Of a DNA stretch of 64,000 nucleotides, positions 26,823 to 34,969 are shown in pieces. The translations under genes were made by a program, and so were the position numbers. Source of the DNA: Xanthomonas sp. 3793 (GTDB lineage Bacteria > Pseudomonadota > Gammaproteobacteria > Xanthomonadales > Xanthomonadaceae); assembly GCF_024806835.1 (NCBI RefSeq), contig NZ_JANTYU010000002.1, positions 434,001 through 498,000 on the forward strand, written 5' to 3'. Positions within the stretch are counted from its first letter, which is position 1; every line of letters begins with the position of its first letter. Below the pieces are notes generated by a model, which saw only the letters and a list, made by a program, of their open reading frames with translations, was not told the DNA's origin and made no database searches.

Positions 26823-26963
26823 AGCAGCTGACAAAGGAGCGTGCTCTCCGCCAGGCGGGCGCGGCCGGTGCTCGGTGCGGCATGGGCCACGCGTACACGC
26901 CGGTTCTGAGCGCGCCGTCCACACCCACCTGACGACCGCGCGCGACGTTTTGTCAGCCGCTCT
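26821..26963. mobile_element. 143-bp MITE-like element with 15-bp terminal inverted repeats
   Basis: The ends AGAGCAGCTGACAAA (26821-26835) and TTTGTCAGCCGCTCT (26949-26963) are inverted repeats matching at 14 of 15 bases. The interior contains GCCAGGCGGGCGCGGCC and GCTCGGTGCGGCAT. A colinear relative lies at 52102-52246 and a partial one in reverse at 31757-31830. There is no transposase. Target-site duplication is not evident. The class is inferred. Confidence 0.7.
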
Positions 26964-27315
26964 TGGAGTCGGCGCATGTTGAACCCGTCTGCCCTGGGTG
27001 CGGAAGGCGGCCGCCTGTGCCCCCGAAGACCGCCACGTGGAGGCGACCAGGCCAGCGCAGCCACAGTGGCTGCCGGGTCTGCCGGCTACCGGATATGCGG
27101 TGCGAACGAATGTCGCCAGCCAGTCAGCGCAGCAACCTGGCCACGCAGGCAATCACGCGGGCGGCGGCTGCGCGCGGCACCGCAACGCCTGGTCGCAAGG
27201 CATTTCGGCGGAGAGACGTCAGCCCTTGCCTGAATGCGCAATCTGACGCTGCAACGCGCATCTGCGACAATGCCGCGCTGCGCCCTCGTGGCGCCTGGCC
27301 CGGGAGTCCCCCAAC
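26823..27315. other. 493-bp gap between photolyase and nagZ genes
   Basis: It contains the MITE-like element (26821-26963). The rest shows open frames only of composition-driven type; no ribosome sites or recognisable families were seen. Confidence 0.65.
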
Positions 27316-28317
27316 ATGCTTCTGATCGGCGTTGCCGGTACCGAACTCAGCACACAGGAACGCGATTGGCTGCAGCACGATGCCGTCGCCGGTGTGGTGC
27401 TGTTCAAGCGCAACTTCGCCTCGCGCACCCAGGTGGCCGAGTTGTCGGCCTCCATCCGCGCAGCCGCGCCGCGCCCGGTGTTGCTGTGCGTGGACCAGGA
27501 AGGCGGCCGCGTGCAGCGGTTCCGCGAAGGCTTCAGCGCGCTGGCGCCGTTGCAAAGCTTCGGTACGCAGTATCTGCAGGATCCGCAAGGCGCGCTCGCC
27601 GCGGCCGGCGCGCACGCGCAGCTGATGGCCAATGAAGTGCGCGCCAGCGGCGTGGACCTGAGTTTTGCGCCGGTGGTGGATCTGGGCCGCGGCAACCGCG
27701 CCATCGGCGATCGCGCCTTCAGCGACGACCCGCAGATCGTGGCCACCTTCACCCGCGCCTATGTGCAGGCGCTGCACGGCGCCGGCATGGCCGCCACGCT
27801 CAAGCATTTCCCCGGCCACGGCACGGTGCTTGAAGACACCCATGTGGACCATGCCAGCGACCCGCGGTCGCTGGAGCAACTGCAGGCCGAAGATCTGCTG
27901 CCGTTCGTGGCCGGCATCGAGGCCGGCGCCGATGCGGTGATGATGGCGCACGTGGTCTACCCGCAGGTCGCGCCGGAACCGGCCGGTTACTCGCAGCGCT
28001 GGATCGAACAGATCCTGCGCGGACAGCTGGGTTTCCGCGGCGTGGTGTTTTCCGACGACATCGGGATGGCGGCTTCGTTCAGCGCCGGGGGCGTGGCGGG
28101 CCGGGTGCACGCGCACCTGGATGCCGGTTGCGACGTCGTGCTGGTCTGCCATCCTGAACTGGTCGACGAATCGCTGCAGGCGGTGCAAAACCGCAGCCTC
28201 AACACTGCAGCGCTGATCGGCCTGATCGGTCGCGGCGCGCTCGGCTGGGACGGCCTGCTTGCCGGTACCGACGCCTCTTTCAACACTCCTTCCGCCCCTT
28301 TCGGATCAATTGCCTGA
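27316..28317 (+). CDS. nagZ: beta-N-acetylglucosaminidase NagZ
   Basis: This 333-residue cytosolic glycoside hydrolase family 3 enzyme removes GlcNAc from 1,6-anhydroMurNAc muropeptides in peptidoglycan recycling, so it influences AmpC-type beta-lactamase signalling. The signatures are CVDQEGGRVQRF, the KHFPGHG motif with Lys163, and the nucleophile Asp247 in VFSDDIGM. Length matches the Gram-negative family. The stop overlaps the following hpt start as TGATG. The ATG at 27316 begins the homologous region. Confidence 0.96.
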   Translation: MLLIGVAGTELSTQERDWLQHDAVAGVVLFKRNFASRTQVAELSASIRAAAPRPVLLCVDQEGGRVQRFREGFSALAPLQSFGTQYLQDPQGALAAAGAHAQLMANEVRASGVDLSFAPVVDLGRGNRAIGDRAFSDDPQIVATFTRAYVQALHGAGMAATLKHFPGHGTVLEDTHVDHASDPRSLEQLQAEDLLPFVAGIEAGADAVMMAHVVYPQVAPEPAGYSQRWIEQILRGQLGFRGVVFSDDIGMAASFSAGGVAGRVHAHLDAGCDVVLVCHPELVDESLQAVQNRSLNTAALIGLIGRGALGWDGLLAGTDASFNTPSAPFGSIA

Positions 28318-28871
28318 TGTCCACGCTCACCATTTCCCAGGCCCTGGCCCAAGCCGATCTGCTGGTCGACCGCCCGGCCATCGATGCTGCCGTCGCCACC
28401 ATTGCCGATGCCATCGCGCGCGACTATGCCGGCGAAGTGCCGGTCTATCTCACCATCATGCACGGCGCGCTGCCGTTCTCCGGCCAGTTGGCGCTGGAGT
28501 TGGGCGCGCGTGGGCAGGACCTGCAGTTCGATTACCTGCACGCCACCCGCTATCGCGGCGAAACCGTCGGCGGCGAGCTGGTGTGGAAGCACCGCCCGGC
28601 CACCGCGCTGTTCGGCCGCCGGGTGATCCTGGTCGACGACATCCTCGATGAAGGCTATACGCTGCAGGGCGTGCGCCAGTGGTGCCTGGAGCAGGGCGCC
28701 ACCGACGTGCGCGTGGCGGTGTTGACCGTCAAGCGCCACGACCGCTGCGTGCCGGGCGTGACCGCCGATTACGTGGGCGTGGAAGTGGCCGACCGCTACG
28801 TGTTCGGATTCGGCATGGACGTCAACGAACAGCTGCGCGGCATTCCTGCCATCTACGCGATGAAGCAATAA
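28317..28871 (+). CDS. hpt: hypoxanthine-guanine phosphoribosyltransferase
   Basis: The 184-residue purine salvage enzyme converts hypoxanthine or guanine plus PRPP to IMP or GMP. The PRPP-binding loop is ILVDDILDEGYTL (near 101-113), and the substrate loop is YLTIMHGALPF near 41. ELVWKHRP is the flexible-loop region. It starts on the last base of the nagZ stop (TGATG), indicating translational coupling. The following gene encodes a methylthioinosine phosphorylase that yields hypoxanthine, so the two enzymes act in sequence. Confidence 0.94.
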   Translation: MSTLTISQALAQADLLVDRPAIDAAVATIADAIARDYAGEVPVYLTIMHGALPFSGQLALELGARGQDLQFDYLHATRYRGETVGGELVWKHRPATALFGRRVILVDDILDEGYTLQGVRQWCLEQGATDVRVAVLTVKRHDRCVPGVTADYVGVEVADRYVFGFGMDVNEQLRGIPAIYAMKQ

Positions 28872-28907
28872 GACGCGCGCTGCGACCCTCAACGCGGTGG
28901 CGTAGCC

Positions 28908-28923
28908 GCCAGGTGAACCTGGC
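28908..28923. terminator. small hairpin after hpt
   Basis: GCCAGG and CCTGGC pair around the loop TGAA, 37 bases after the hpt stop. It is short and has no T-tract, so it is a weak candidate. Confidence 0.3.
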
Positions 28924-29093
28924 AGCTGCGCAAGGTGGGTTTGCACCGGGGCAATGCGCTGCCTCGGCGGCCAAACCCGGCGACAGATCGCCCGTCCTAT
29001 GTTGCTGGTCGCTTCCAATCACCGGTCCGCCATCGCGCGGGCACTCCTGCGCGCTTGCGCGCTTCCACGTCCGTTATGTTGCAGAGGTCGGTT

Positions 29094-29846
29094 GTGTCTT
29101 CCCATTCCATCGCATTGGCCGTGATCGGCGGCACTGGTGTCTACAAGCTCGCGCAGCTCGATGACGTGCAGACCCACGAGCTGGAGACGCCCTATGGCGC
29201 GCCATCCGGACCGATCCGCGTCGGCATGTTGCTCGGCCATCGGGTCGCATTCCTGGCGCGGCATGGCGAAGGCCATTCGCTGCCGCCGCACAAGGTCAAT
29301 TACCGCGCAAACATCGCTGCATTGCAGCAAATCGGCGCCTCGCGCGTGCTTGCACTCAACACCGTCGGCGGCATCACCGAACAGTTCGGCCCACGCGTGC
29401 TGGCGTGTCCCGATCAGCTGATCGACTACACCTGGGGGCGCGTGTCCACCTTCTGCGAAGAGCCGGGCAGCGAGGTGCAGCACGTGGATTTCGGGCATCC
29501 GTATTCGCCGATGTTTCGCAGCAAGGTCATCGCTGCGGCCAAGGTGACAGGCGTCACGATGGTGGCTGGCGGTTGCTACGGTGCGACGCAAGGGCCGCGT
29601 CTGGAAACGATTGCAGAGATCGCCCGCATGCGTCGCGACGGCTGCGACCTGGTCGGCATGACCGGCATGCCAGAAGCCGGGCTGGCGCGCGAAAAAGGCC
29701 TGGAATATGCGTGTTTGGCGATCGTGGCGAACTGGGCGGCCGGGTGCGGCGACGCGCAGGAAATCACCATGGCCGAGGTGCTGGCCAACGTGGATGCCGC
29801 CTCGTCCGGGTTGCCCGAACTGATCGGCGAACTTGCACGCGGGTGA
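29094..29846 (+). CDS. S-methyl-5'-thioinosine phosphorylase
   Basis: The 250-residue member of the MTA/PNP phosphorylase family begins with IALAVIGGTGVYKL. It carries the phosphate and purine motifs HKVNYRANIAAL and GCYGATQGPRLE, and the MTGMPEAGLARE segment. Pseudomonas PA3004, next to nagZ (PA3005), is a proven methylthioinosine phosphorylase, and the order nagZ-hpt-this gene mirrors that locus. The product hypoxanthine feeds hpt. The start is probably GTG at 29094, which has an AGAGG ribosome site 6 bases upstream; ATG 29076 lacks one. MTA rather than MTI activity cannot be excluded. Confidence 0.88.
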   Translation: MSSHSIALAVIGGTGVYKLAQLDDVQTHELETPYGAPSGPIRVGMLLGHRVAFLARHGEGHSLPPHKVNYRANIAALQQIGASRVLALNTVGGITEQFGPRVLACPDQLIDYTWGRVSTFCEEPGSEVQHVDFGHPYSPMFRSKVIAAAKVTGVTMVAGGCYGATQGPRLETIAEIARMRRDGCDLVGMTGMPEAGLAREKGLEYACLAIVANWAAGCGDAQEITMAEVLANVDAASSGLPELIGELARG

Positions 29847-29933
29847 TTGTCATTGGGGAATAAGCTTTGCATACTCGGCGCGTACGCACCGCCGTACACC
29901 ACCCATTAATTATTGCAAAGGTCTCGCATCACC

Positions 29934-30140
29934 ATGCCGAACGGTACCGTCAAGTGGTTCAACGACGCCAAGGGATTTGGCTTCATCTCACCGGAGGACG
30001 GCAGCGCCGATGTCTTCGCGCACTTCTCCGCGATCAACTCCAAGGGCTTCCGCAGCCTGCAGGAAGGCCAGCGCGTCAGTTATGACGTGACCCAGGGCCC
30101 CAAGGGTGCCCAGGCTTCGAACATCACGCCGGTCGAGTAA
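29934..30140 (+). CDS. cspA: cold-shock protein CspA family
   Basis: This 68-residue OB-fold RNA chaperone has RNP1 KGFGFI and RNP2 VFAHF, plus WFNDAKGF at the start. CspA-type proteins bind single-stranded RNA and melt secondary structure. The gene has an 87-base intergenic leader with an A/T-rich segment and CAAAGG before the ATG at 29934. It ends in a strong terminator (30165-30190), so it is a monocistronic unit. Whether it is cold-inducible or constitutive cannot be told from the sequence. Confidence 0.95.
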   Translation: MPNGTVKWFNDAKGFGFISPEDGSADVFAHFSAINSKGFRSLQEGQRVSYDVTQGPKGAQASNITPVE

Positions 30141-30164
30141 ACCGACTCGATTGTGCGGTTGAAG

Positions 30165-30190
30165 AACCCCGCCACGGCGGGGTTTTTTTT
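30165..30190 (+). terminator. cspA: Rho-independent terminator of the csp gene
   Basis: The 8-bp stem AACCCCGC/GCGGGGTT with a CACG loop is followed by a run of eight T. This is the clearest intrinsic terminator in the window. Confidence 0.9.
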
Positions 30191-30236
30191 ACACCGGCCC
30201 ATGCGGTGCCGGTGCCGGCGAACCAGAGCAGGGACG

Positions 30237-31547
30237 ATGCAACAAGCATTACGGATTGCGGTAGTGGGGTATGGAACGGCGGGGCAGGCACTGGCGGTCC
30301 TGCTGGGTGCCGATGGCCACCGACTGGACGTGTTCGAGCGCGCCGAAAGGCCCGGGCCGGTCGGTGCCGGTTTCCTGCTGCAGCCCAGCGGCCTGCAGGT
30401 GTTGTGGAAGATGGGCTTGTTGCCGCAGGCACTGGTGCATGGCGCGCCGGTTCGCCGCCTGTACGGCGAGACGCCCTGCGGGCGCGCGGTGATGGACATG
30501 CAATACCGCGATCTGGATGCCCGTCTGATGGGGGTGGGCATGCAGCGCGGTGCGTTGTTCTCGCTGTTGTGCGATGCCTGGCCCGAGTACGCGCAGCTGC
30601 ATACCGATACCCGGATCACCGCCATCGACCACGAGGGCAGGCGTGTGCAGGACCAGCGTGGGCAATGGCATGGTCCTTACGATCTGATCATCGCCGCCGA
30701 TGGCTCGGCTTCCACGCTACGCGCGCAGGTGCAGGGAACCCGGCTGGATCGGGTATATCCATGGGGCGCGCTGTGGTGTCTGTTGCCGCGCGAGGACTGG
30801 CCGTTCGTCGACGAGCTGCGCCAGCGCTATATCGGTGCGCGCAAGATGATCGGGCTGTTGCCGGTCGGCACGCGGCCTGGCGACGATACCCCGCGGCTGA
30901 GTTTTTTCTGGAGCCTGCCGTGCAGCGATTTCGCAGCCTGGGAGCAACGCGGCATCGGCGCATGGCGCGCGGAGGTGGCGCAGATGTGGCCGGACGCGCA
31001 TCTGCGCCTGGACAGCGTACAGATGCACACCGCGCTGGCACGCGCCAGCTATCGCGACGCGGTGATGACGCGCTGGCATCGTGGCCGTTTCGTGCTGGCC
31101 GGCGACGCCGCACATGCGATGAGCCCGCAGCTGGGTCAGGGCGTCAACATGGCGTTGCTGGATGCGTTGGCCATGCGCGACGCATTGCGCGCGGGCGAAG
31201 ATATCGATGACGCCTTGCAGCGCTATCAGCGCGAACGCCAGGCGCATGTGGCGATCTATCACCGCTGGAGCCGCTGGCTCACGCCGCTGTTTCAATCCGA
31301 GCGCGACCTGTGGGCGCGCGGGCGCGATCTGTTGCTGCAGCCGATGGGACGCGTACCGGGCGGTCGTGGCCACATGTTGCGCGTGCTCAGCGGCACCCAG
31401 CACGGCTGGTTCGGCAAGTTGGCACTGGCCCCCGAGTTCGTGGACGCGCTGTCGCAACCATTGCCCCAAGCGCTGCCACGGCCACAGGGCGTTGCCACCG
31501 CAGCTGACCAGACGCATGTGCCCACCGCGCGTGGCGAGTCGTCGTAA
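30237..31547 (+). CDS. FAD-dependent monooxygenase (UbiH/PHBH-like)
   Basis: This 436-residue flavoprotein hydroxylase has an N-terminal GYGTAG motif in ALRIAVVGYGTAG, the DG/TLR motif IIAADGSASTLRAQ near 160, and a second FAD motif RFVLAGDAAHAMSPQLGQG near 285. The group includes salicylate, p-hydroxybenzoate and ubiquinone-ring hydroxylases; the substrate here is unknown. It starts 50 bases after the csp terminator and has no adjacent pathway genes. The longer open frame upstream includes the terminator, so the ATG at 30237 is preferred. Confidence 0.88.
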   Translation: MQQALRIAVVGYGTAGQALAVLLGADGHRLDVFERAERPGPVGAGFLLQPSGLQVLWKMGLLPQALVHGAPVRRLYGETPCGRAVMDMQYRDLDARLMGVGMQRGALFSLLCDAWPEYAQLHTDTRITAIDHEGRRVQDQRGQWHGPYDLIIAADGSASTLRAQVQGTRLDRVYPWGALWCLLPREDWPFVDELRQRYIGARKMIGLLPVGTRPGDDTPRLSFFWSLPCSDFAAWEQRGIGAWRAEVAQMWPDAHLRLDSVQMHTALARASYRDAVMTRWHRGRFVLAGDAAHAMSPQLGQGVNMALLDALAMRDALRAGEDIDDALQRYQRERQAHVAIYHRWSRWLTPLFQSERDLWARGRDLLLQPMGRVPGGRGHMLRVLSGTQHGWFGKLALAPEFVDALSQPLPQALPRPQGVATAADQTHVPTARGESS

Positions 31548-31756
31548 GGCGCACGGATCGCCGGGCTTCGGTAGCAATGCATCGACCGCAGCGCTCGGCG
31601 ACGGTTCGCCGCGCTGTGTGCGTGGCTCCATCTGGCGTAGTGGCAACGCGACGTCGCCTGCGTGTACGCGGTTTGCCAGCGGCAACTACAAAGATGGGCG
31701 CGCAGACGTCGGATAGGGATGGCGCACCCGGAATCGGAATGTACGAGTAGGCGTGC

Positions 31757-31830
31757 GCGAGGAAGGCATGCCGCACCGGGCGCCGGGCGCGCCTGCCTGG
31801 CGGCGAGCGCAGTCGTTGCCAGCGACGCAG
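31757..31830 (-). repeat. partial copy of the MITE-like element
   Basis: Read on the minus strand, this stretch carries CGCTCGCCGCCAGGCAGGCG and GGTGCGGCAT in the same order as the element at 26821-26963. It lies between the convergent ends of the monooxygenase and PdeM genes. Terminal repeats are not recognisable, so it looks truncated or decayed. Confidence 0.55.
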
Positions 31831-31833
31831 CGG

Positions 31834-32478
31834 CTAACGTACTGGCAAGGCCACCGCATCGCCTTCCACGCAGGCCACCAGGCGCTCGCCCTCGCGCAGT
31901 GTCGGCACCACGCCCGCGGTGAAATGCGAGAACGCCGGCAAAATGGTGACGCGTTCGCGCAACCAGAATGCCGGCCAGCGTCGCGACAGGCCCGGCAGTG
32001 CCGCCAGCGGGTGCAGATGCCCGCACAGCACGTGGCCGGTGGGATGCGGCAACGGCTCGTGGCGCAGCACGAACGGCCCGTCTTCGACCTGCTCGCCGGC
32101 CGCTTCGATCTGCAGCTCCGCACCGGCCACCGCGCGGTCGTGGTTGCCGCGGATGGCAATCACGCGCAGATCGCGATGCTGCTCGCGCCATGCACTCCAG
32201 CGGCGATGCCAGGCCGCGCGCGGGGCAGGGCCATGCAACAGGTCGCCGAGTATCCACAATGCCTCGACCTGGCGCTGCGCAAGCAACGCATCCAGGCGTT
32301 CGAGATCGTGCGCAGTGCCGCCGGCCGGCAGTCCGATACCGGCGCGTCGGAACACATCGGCCTTGCCCAGATGCAGATCGGCGATCAACAAGACGCGCTG
32401 TGCCGGTCGATACAATGCACGTTCGCCGAGCAGTTCGACGGTTTCGCCGGCCAGCTGCAGGTGCACGCTATCGCCCAT
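31834..32478 (-). CDS. pdeM: ligase-associated DNA damage response endonuclease PdeM
   Basis: The 214-residue calcineurin-like metallophosphoesterase carries the five metal motifs: DLHLGKA, GDLLH, GNHD, the histidine near VLRHEP and GHLHP. PdeM proteins accompany the ligase, helicase and exonuclease encoded upstream and act in DNA damage repair. The start overlaps the helicase stop by 11 bases, indicating translational coupling. No membrane segment is seen. The call rests on both motif set and operon context. Confidence 0.93.
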   Translation of the reverse strand: MGDSVHLQLAGETVELLGERALYRPAQRVLLIADLHLGKADVFRRAGIGLPAGGTAHDLERLDALLAQRQVEALWILGDLLHGPAPRAAWHRRWSAWREQHRDLRVIAIRGNHDRAVAGAELQIEAAGEQVEDGPFVLRHEPLPHPTGHVLCGHLHPLAALPGLSRRWPAFWLRERVTILPAFSHFTAGVVPTLREGERLVACVEGDAVALPVR

Positions 32479-34969
32479 GCCTGCGCTCCAGTTGCTCGGC
32501 GGCGCGCAACACGCGCGCCTTCCAGTCCTCGGTACTCAATTGGCCCCGCATGCGTTCGGCCCACAGCGGGAACGACAAAGGGGTGAGGCTGCGTGGCGTG
32601 CACAGACGCAGTTCGCGGCGTGCGCAGTCCTCCAATGCATGCGCCAGGCGCGCCAGTTCGAGCTGGCCTTCAAAGACTTCGCGTTCGGCCTGCGCCAGCA
32701 GCAAATGCTCCGGATCGAAGCGCTGCAAGACGTCGTAGAGCAAGCCGCTGGACGCCTGCAACTGGCGCAGGCTACGCGGCGCACGGCCGGGCAGCGACGG
32801 CGACAGCAGCCCGGCCACGCGCGCGATCTCGCGGAACTGCCGGCGCGCCAGCTCGCCCAGGTTGAGACTGTCGCGCAGATCGTCGAACAACCCGGTCGGC
32901 GACAGCAAGGCGTGCAGCACGTCCGGATCGATCTCCACCTCCTGTGCGGGCGAGAGTACAAAGCCGTAGTCGTTGGCAGCGAAGCTGAAGGTATTGCGCT
33001 GACGTCGGCCCCAACGCGCGGCCAACAGCGCCGCCAACCCTTCGTTGACCTGCCGCCCGGCGAAGGGATACACGAACACGTGCCGGCCATCGCGCGCCTT
33101 GATGCTTTCCACCAATAGATGATCCGGACCGGGCAGCGACGAGAGCGATGCCTGCAAGTGCAGCAGCGGCGCCAGCGCCTGCATTTCAGGCGCATCGCCT
33201 GGCGTGGCGAAGACCGCTTCCACTTCGCGTCCCAATGCCGACGACAACGGCATGCGCCCGCCCATCCACTTGGGCACCACGCCGCTGCCGCCCTTGGCCA
33301 CGCGCACATAGGCGGTCATGTCTTCCAGGCGCACCAGTTCCAGTAATCGTCCGGCGAACTGAAAGCGATCGCCACGCCGCAGGCGGCCGACGAACTGCTC
33401 TTCGACCGCACCCAGTCGGCCGCCCCGCAGGAACTGCACGCGCACGCTGCCATCGCTGGTGATGGTGCCGATGGACAAGCGGTGGCGTAGCGCGACGCGG
33501 CGGTCGGTGACGCGATACAGGCCGTCTTCGTCGCGCACCACCTTGTGGAAATCCGGGTAATGCGCCAAGGCGCTGCCGCCTTGCACGATGAAGTCGAGCA
33601 CCGCGTTCCAGGTGGGGGCGTCCAGCGCAGCGAAGGCATCGGTGCCGCGCACCTGCGCGAACAAGGCATCGGCATCGAAGCCGCCGCCCAGGGCGAGGGT
33701 GACGCAGTGCTGGGCCAGGACATCCAGCGACAGCCGCGGTGGCGGCCGCGCTTCGATATGGCCATTGGCAATGGCACGACGTGCCGCGGCGTACTCGACC
33801 AGTTCCAGGGCATGCGAGGGTACGCACACCACATGCCCGGATTCGCCAGGGCGGTGCCGCGCGCGGCCGGCGCGTTGCAACAGGCGCGCGATGCCCTTGG
33901 GGCTGCCGACCTGCAGCACCTGATCCACCGCCGGGAAATCCACGCCCAGATCCAGGCTGGAGGTGGCAACCACACAACGCAGGCTGCCGTCGCGCAGCCC
34001 CTGTTCGGCGGCCGCGCGCAGGCTGGGGTCCAGCGAGCCATGATGCAGCGCAAGCGTGGCCAGATCGTCCGGCCACACCGCGCTCAATGCCTGGTGCCAT
34101 AGTTCGGCCTGCGCGCGCGTGTTGGTGAACACCAGGCTGGTGCGCTGCTGCATGATCTTCTGCAGCACCCGCGCCAGCTGCGCCAGACCCAGGTGGCCGG
34201 CCCACGGAAAGCGCTCGCCGCTGTCGGGCAACAGCGTCTCCAGCGTCATGGCGCGCGGTCTGACGCCCGACACCAGTGCCGCATCGGGCAGATGCGGCAG
34301 CAGGACATCGCGTGCCTGCGACAGGTTGCCCAGCGTGGCCGACAGGCCCCAGATGCGCAGCGCGGGCGCCCAGCCGCGCAGGCGCGCCAGGCACAGCTGC
34401 AGCAGCACGCCGCGCTTGTTGCCCAGCAGCTCGTGCCATTCGTCGACGATCACGCAACGCAGCGCGGACAGCTGCGGCGCGGTGTCGGAGTAGGACAGCA
34501 ACAAGGCCAGCGACTCGGGCGTGGTCACCAGCACATCGAGCTTGCCGCTGCGTGCCAGCCGCTTGTCGCGCGCGCTGGCATCGCCGGTGCGCAACCCCAC
34601 CTGCCAGTCCAGTCCCAGTGCGTCTACCGGTTCGCGCAGTGCGCGTGCGGTGTCGGCGGCCAGCGCGCGCAAGGGCGTGATCCACAGCACCTGCAAGCTG
34701 CGTTGCTGCTGTCGGCGCGCTGCGGCGGCAGGTTTGGCCGAAGTGATCGGCAGCGCGCGGCCACGCGCGGCCAGTGCCTCCAGCAATGGGCCGCCGAAGG
34801 CCGCCAGCGTCTTGCCGCTACCGGTTGGCGTGTGCAGCAACCCGGATTCGCCAGCGAGATAGCGCTTCCACACATCACGTTGAAACGGCAACGGCGTCCA
34901 GCCGCGCTGCGCGAACCAGTCGCGCCATTGCTGCAATGGCGTGCCGCGCGCCTGCTGCGCCGCCGTCAC
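32468..34969 (-). CDS. lhr: ligase-associated DNA repair helicase (Lhr family, DExH box)
   Basis: The 833-residue superfamily 2 helicase has Walker A TPTGSGKT at 47-54, motif II VDEWHE and motif VI QRAGRARHR. It also has the Lhr-specific C-terminal domains with a winged helix and the Lhr-C core. It is the short bacterial form found beside the exonuclease, ligase and PdeM genes. It probably unwinds damaged DNA, DNA-RNA hybrids or recombination intermediates. Its GTG start overlaps the ligase stop as GTGA. Operon context makes the DNA repair role secure; the exact substrate is unknown. Confidence 0.93.
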   Translation of the reverse strand: MTAAQQARGTPLQQWRDWFAQRGWTPLPFQRDVWKRYLAGESGLLHTPTGSGKTLAAFGGPLLEALAARGRALPITSAKPAAAARRQQQRSLQVLWITPLRALAADTARALREPVDALGLDWQVGLRTGDASARDKRLARSGKLDVLVTTPESLALLLSYSDTAPQLSALRCVIVDEWHELLGNKRGVLLQLCLARLRGWAPALRIWGLSATLGNLSQARDVLLPHLPDAALVSGVRPRAMTLETLLPDSGERFPWAGHLGLAQLARVLQKIMQQRTSLVFTNTRAQAELWHQALSAVWPDDLATLALHHGSLDPSLRAAAEQGLRDGSLRCVVATSSLDLGVDFPAVDQVLQVGSPKGIARLLQRAGRARHRPGESGHVVCVPSHALELVEYAAARRAIANGHIEARPPPRLSLDVLAQHCVTLALGGGFDADALFAQVRGTDAFAALDAPTWNAVLDFIVQGGSALAHYPDFHKVVRDEDGLYRVTDRRVALRHRLSIGTITSDGSVRVQFLRGGRLGAVEEQFVGRLRRGDRFQFAGRLLELVRLEDMTAYVRVAKGGSGVVPKWMGGRMPLSSALGREVEAVFATPGDAPEMQALAPLLHLQASLSSLPGPDHLLVESIKARDGRHVFVYPFAGRQVNEGLAALLAARWGRRQRNTFSFAANDYGFVLSPAQEVEIDPDVLHALLSPTGLFDDLRDSLNLGELARRQFREIARVAGLLSPSLPGRAPRSLRQLQASSGLLYDVLQRFDPEHLLLAQAEREVFEGQLELARLAHALEDCARRELRLCTPRSLTPLSFPLWAERMRGQLSTEDWKARVLRAAEQLERRHGR

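Noticed and set aside
24873..27152. 759-codon frame antisense to the FAD oxidoreductase and photolyase genes
   Set aside because: Spans two real genes and an intergenic element on the other strand; composition artefact.
26963..27325. Possible small gene between photolyase and nagZ genes
   Set aside because: No ribosome site, poor composition for coding and overlap with the nagZ start.
29043..29066. Half REP element (CCTGCGCGCTTGCGCGC) before the phosphorylase gene
   Set aside because: Only one arm is recognisable and there is no GTAG head, so it is too weak to annotate.
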